Shown one piece after another: positions 15,540 to 16,000 of a stretch of 16,000 bases of DNA. Under the pieces are notes generated by a model. The model worked only from the letters and a program-made list of their open reading frames with translations. It did not search any database and was not told the DNA's origin. The position numbers and the translations under genes were made by a program. Positions within the stretch are counted from its first letter, which is position 1, and each line of letters begins with the position of its first letter. Source of the DNA: Clostridiales bacterium UBA1742 (GTDB lineage: Bacteria; Bacillota; Clostridia; TANB77; CAG-508); NCBI GenBank assembly GCA_002314935.1, contig DCHW01000009.1, forward strand, positions 1 through 16,000, written 5' to 3'.

Positions 15540-15880
15540 TGTTTATTTCCTCCTTTGCATATACATATATTCTATTTTTCTTTAATTTAAATTTTATTCC
15601 TCTTCTTATAACATCATCTAAATTTTCGCCTGCTGTTTGTCTACATATTTTAATTGAATCTATCATTGGCATTTTACATGTTCCTATTATAAATCCTACT
15701 AATGCAAATAAAGCCAAAAATATTATTCCCAATACGCTTAGTCCAATCATTTTTAGCAAAGAATAAAACACAAATCCAATTACTGCTCCTCCAACTGTCC
15801 AAATTAATGATTTTCCAGAGAATATCATTAATATTCTTCCGTTCTCCTTTTACGTTTCTAGGTATTTCATACATTCCCAT
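15526..15880 (-). CDS. prgI-like: PrgI-like type IV secretion membrane protein, needs a +1 frameshift
   Basis: The N-terminus MGMYEIPRNVKGE lies in one frame and stops being family-like at a CGG codon (15839-15841). Skipping its C gives GRILMIFSGKSLIWT and continues through two transmembrane helices (about residues 21-41 and 44-64) to a cytosolic tail ending KEEINNDNK. The joined protein is 117 residues, normal for the PrgI family, which works directly with VirB4 in Gram-positive conjugation. Without a shift, translation ends at 15674 after 68 residues of unconvincing sequence. ATG 15880 is supported by AAGGAAGT upstream; the stop overlaps the next gene. Internal initiation at ATG 15828 (weak GGAAG 7 bases before it) could give a 100-residue version lacking the conserved N-terminus. 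Confidence 0.85.
15839..15841 (-). other. putative +1 frameshift site (CGG-A) in the prgI-like gene
   Basis: The zero frame reads GAA CGG AAG. Skipping C gives GAA GGA AGA and restores the PrgI-like sequence KGEGRIL. The break is confined to a few codons because recognisable PrgI sequence lies immediately on both sides. It is the only in-frame CGG in this gene. Confidence 0.7.
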
Positions 15881-15908
15881 AACAACACTTCCTTTTTATA
15901 TCAATTTT

Positions 15909-15917
15909 ATTATAGCA
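15909..15917 (-). promoter_or_regulatory. extended -10 promoter for the prgI-virB4 unit
   Basis: The minus strand reads TGCTATAAT, an extended -10 element, about 20 bases before the ribosome binding site AAGGAAGT. No convincing -35 is found at the usual distance, as is common for extended -10 promoters. The remaining bases to 16000 are AT-rich and show nothing else I can name. Confidence 0.65.
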
Positions 15918-16000
15918 AATTAATATATTTTTTTGGAGAATTTTTTTGCAATTTGTTAAAATGTCATATTTTCGTAATATTAATGTAATAAAAAAAAGAA

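Noticed and set aside
15674..15880. A separate 68-residue gene upstream of and overlapping the PrgI-like reading frame
   Set aside because: Only its first 13 residues look real, and they are the missing N-terminus of the PrgI-like protein; the remainder is the wrong frame.
1..16000. tRNA, rRNA, coupling protein, relaxase or integrase genes
   Set aside because: None were found on either strand; the mobile nature of the cluster therefore cannot be shown from this window.

Overview
The window is strongly AT-rich (about a quarter G+C by eye) with AGGAG-type ribosome binding sites, sigma-A-like promoters, mostly TAA stops and AGA as the usual arginine codon. That fits a low-GC Firmicute (Clostridia or a related gut lineage). 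I cannot name the species.

Layout. Positions 1-245 are a leader with promoter candidates. Positions 246-887 (+) encode a membrane-anchored J-domain protein. It converges, through a shared hairpin terminator (886-926), on a long minus-strand cluster. Read in its transcription direction (15880 down to 928), that cluster encodes: PrgI-like membrane protein, VirB4/TraC N-terminal-like membrane protein, VirB4 ATPase, two VirB2-like pilin candidates, a VirB6/TrbL-like multi-pass protein, an NTF2-like anchored protein, a very large GH24-like plus NlpC/P60-like wall hydrolase, two more NTF2-like (VirB8/TcpC-type) anchored proteins, and an unrecognised cytosolic protein. Together these are a Gram-positive type IV secretion (conjugation-type) apparatus: ATPase, inner-membrane channel, pilin, scaffold and wall-opening enzyme. 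No coupling protein (VirD4) and no relaxase is visible, so the element, if mobile, must extend beyond the window.

Between the VirB4 and pilin genes, one small gene (12078-12359) lies on the opposite strand. Its base composition is clearly richer in G+C, and it has its own promoter, a strong ribosome binding site, a hairpin around the start codon and a terminator. It sits back to back with a good promoter for the pilin-to-928 part of the cluster.

Main finding. Two essential-looking genes, prgI-like and the wall hydrolase, are each out of frame and need a +1 shift to recover a family-like protein. In both, the zero-frame codon at the break is CGG followed by A, and skipping the C gives GGA (Gly). 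By manual scan of roughly 4,800 codons in the minus-strand cluster, these are the only two in-frame CGG codons. This points to +1 frameshifting at an unassigned or starved CGG codon, or decoding of a CGGA quadruplet, rather than random damage. Assembly error remains to be excluded. The foreign-looking plus-strand gene has an ordinary in-frame CGG (followed by T) and is the internal counter-example.
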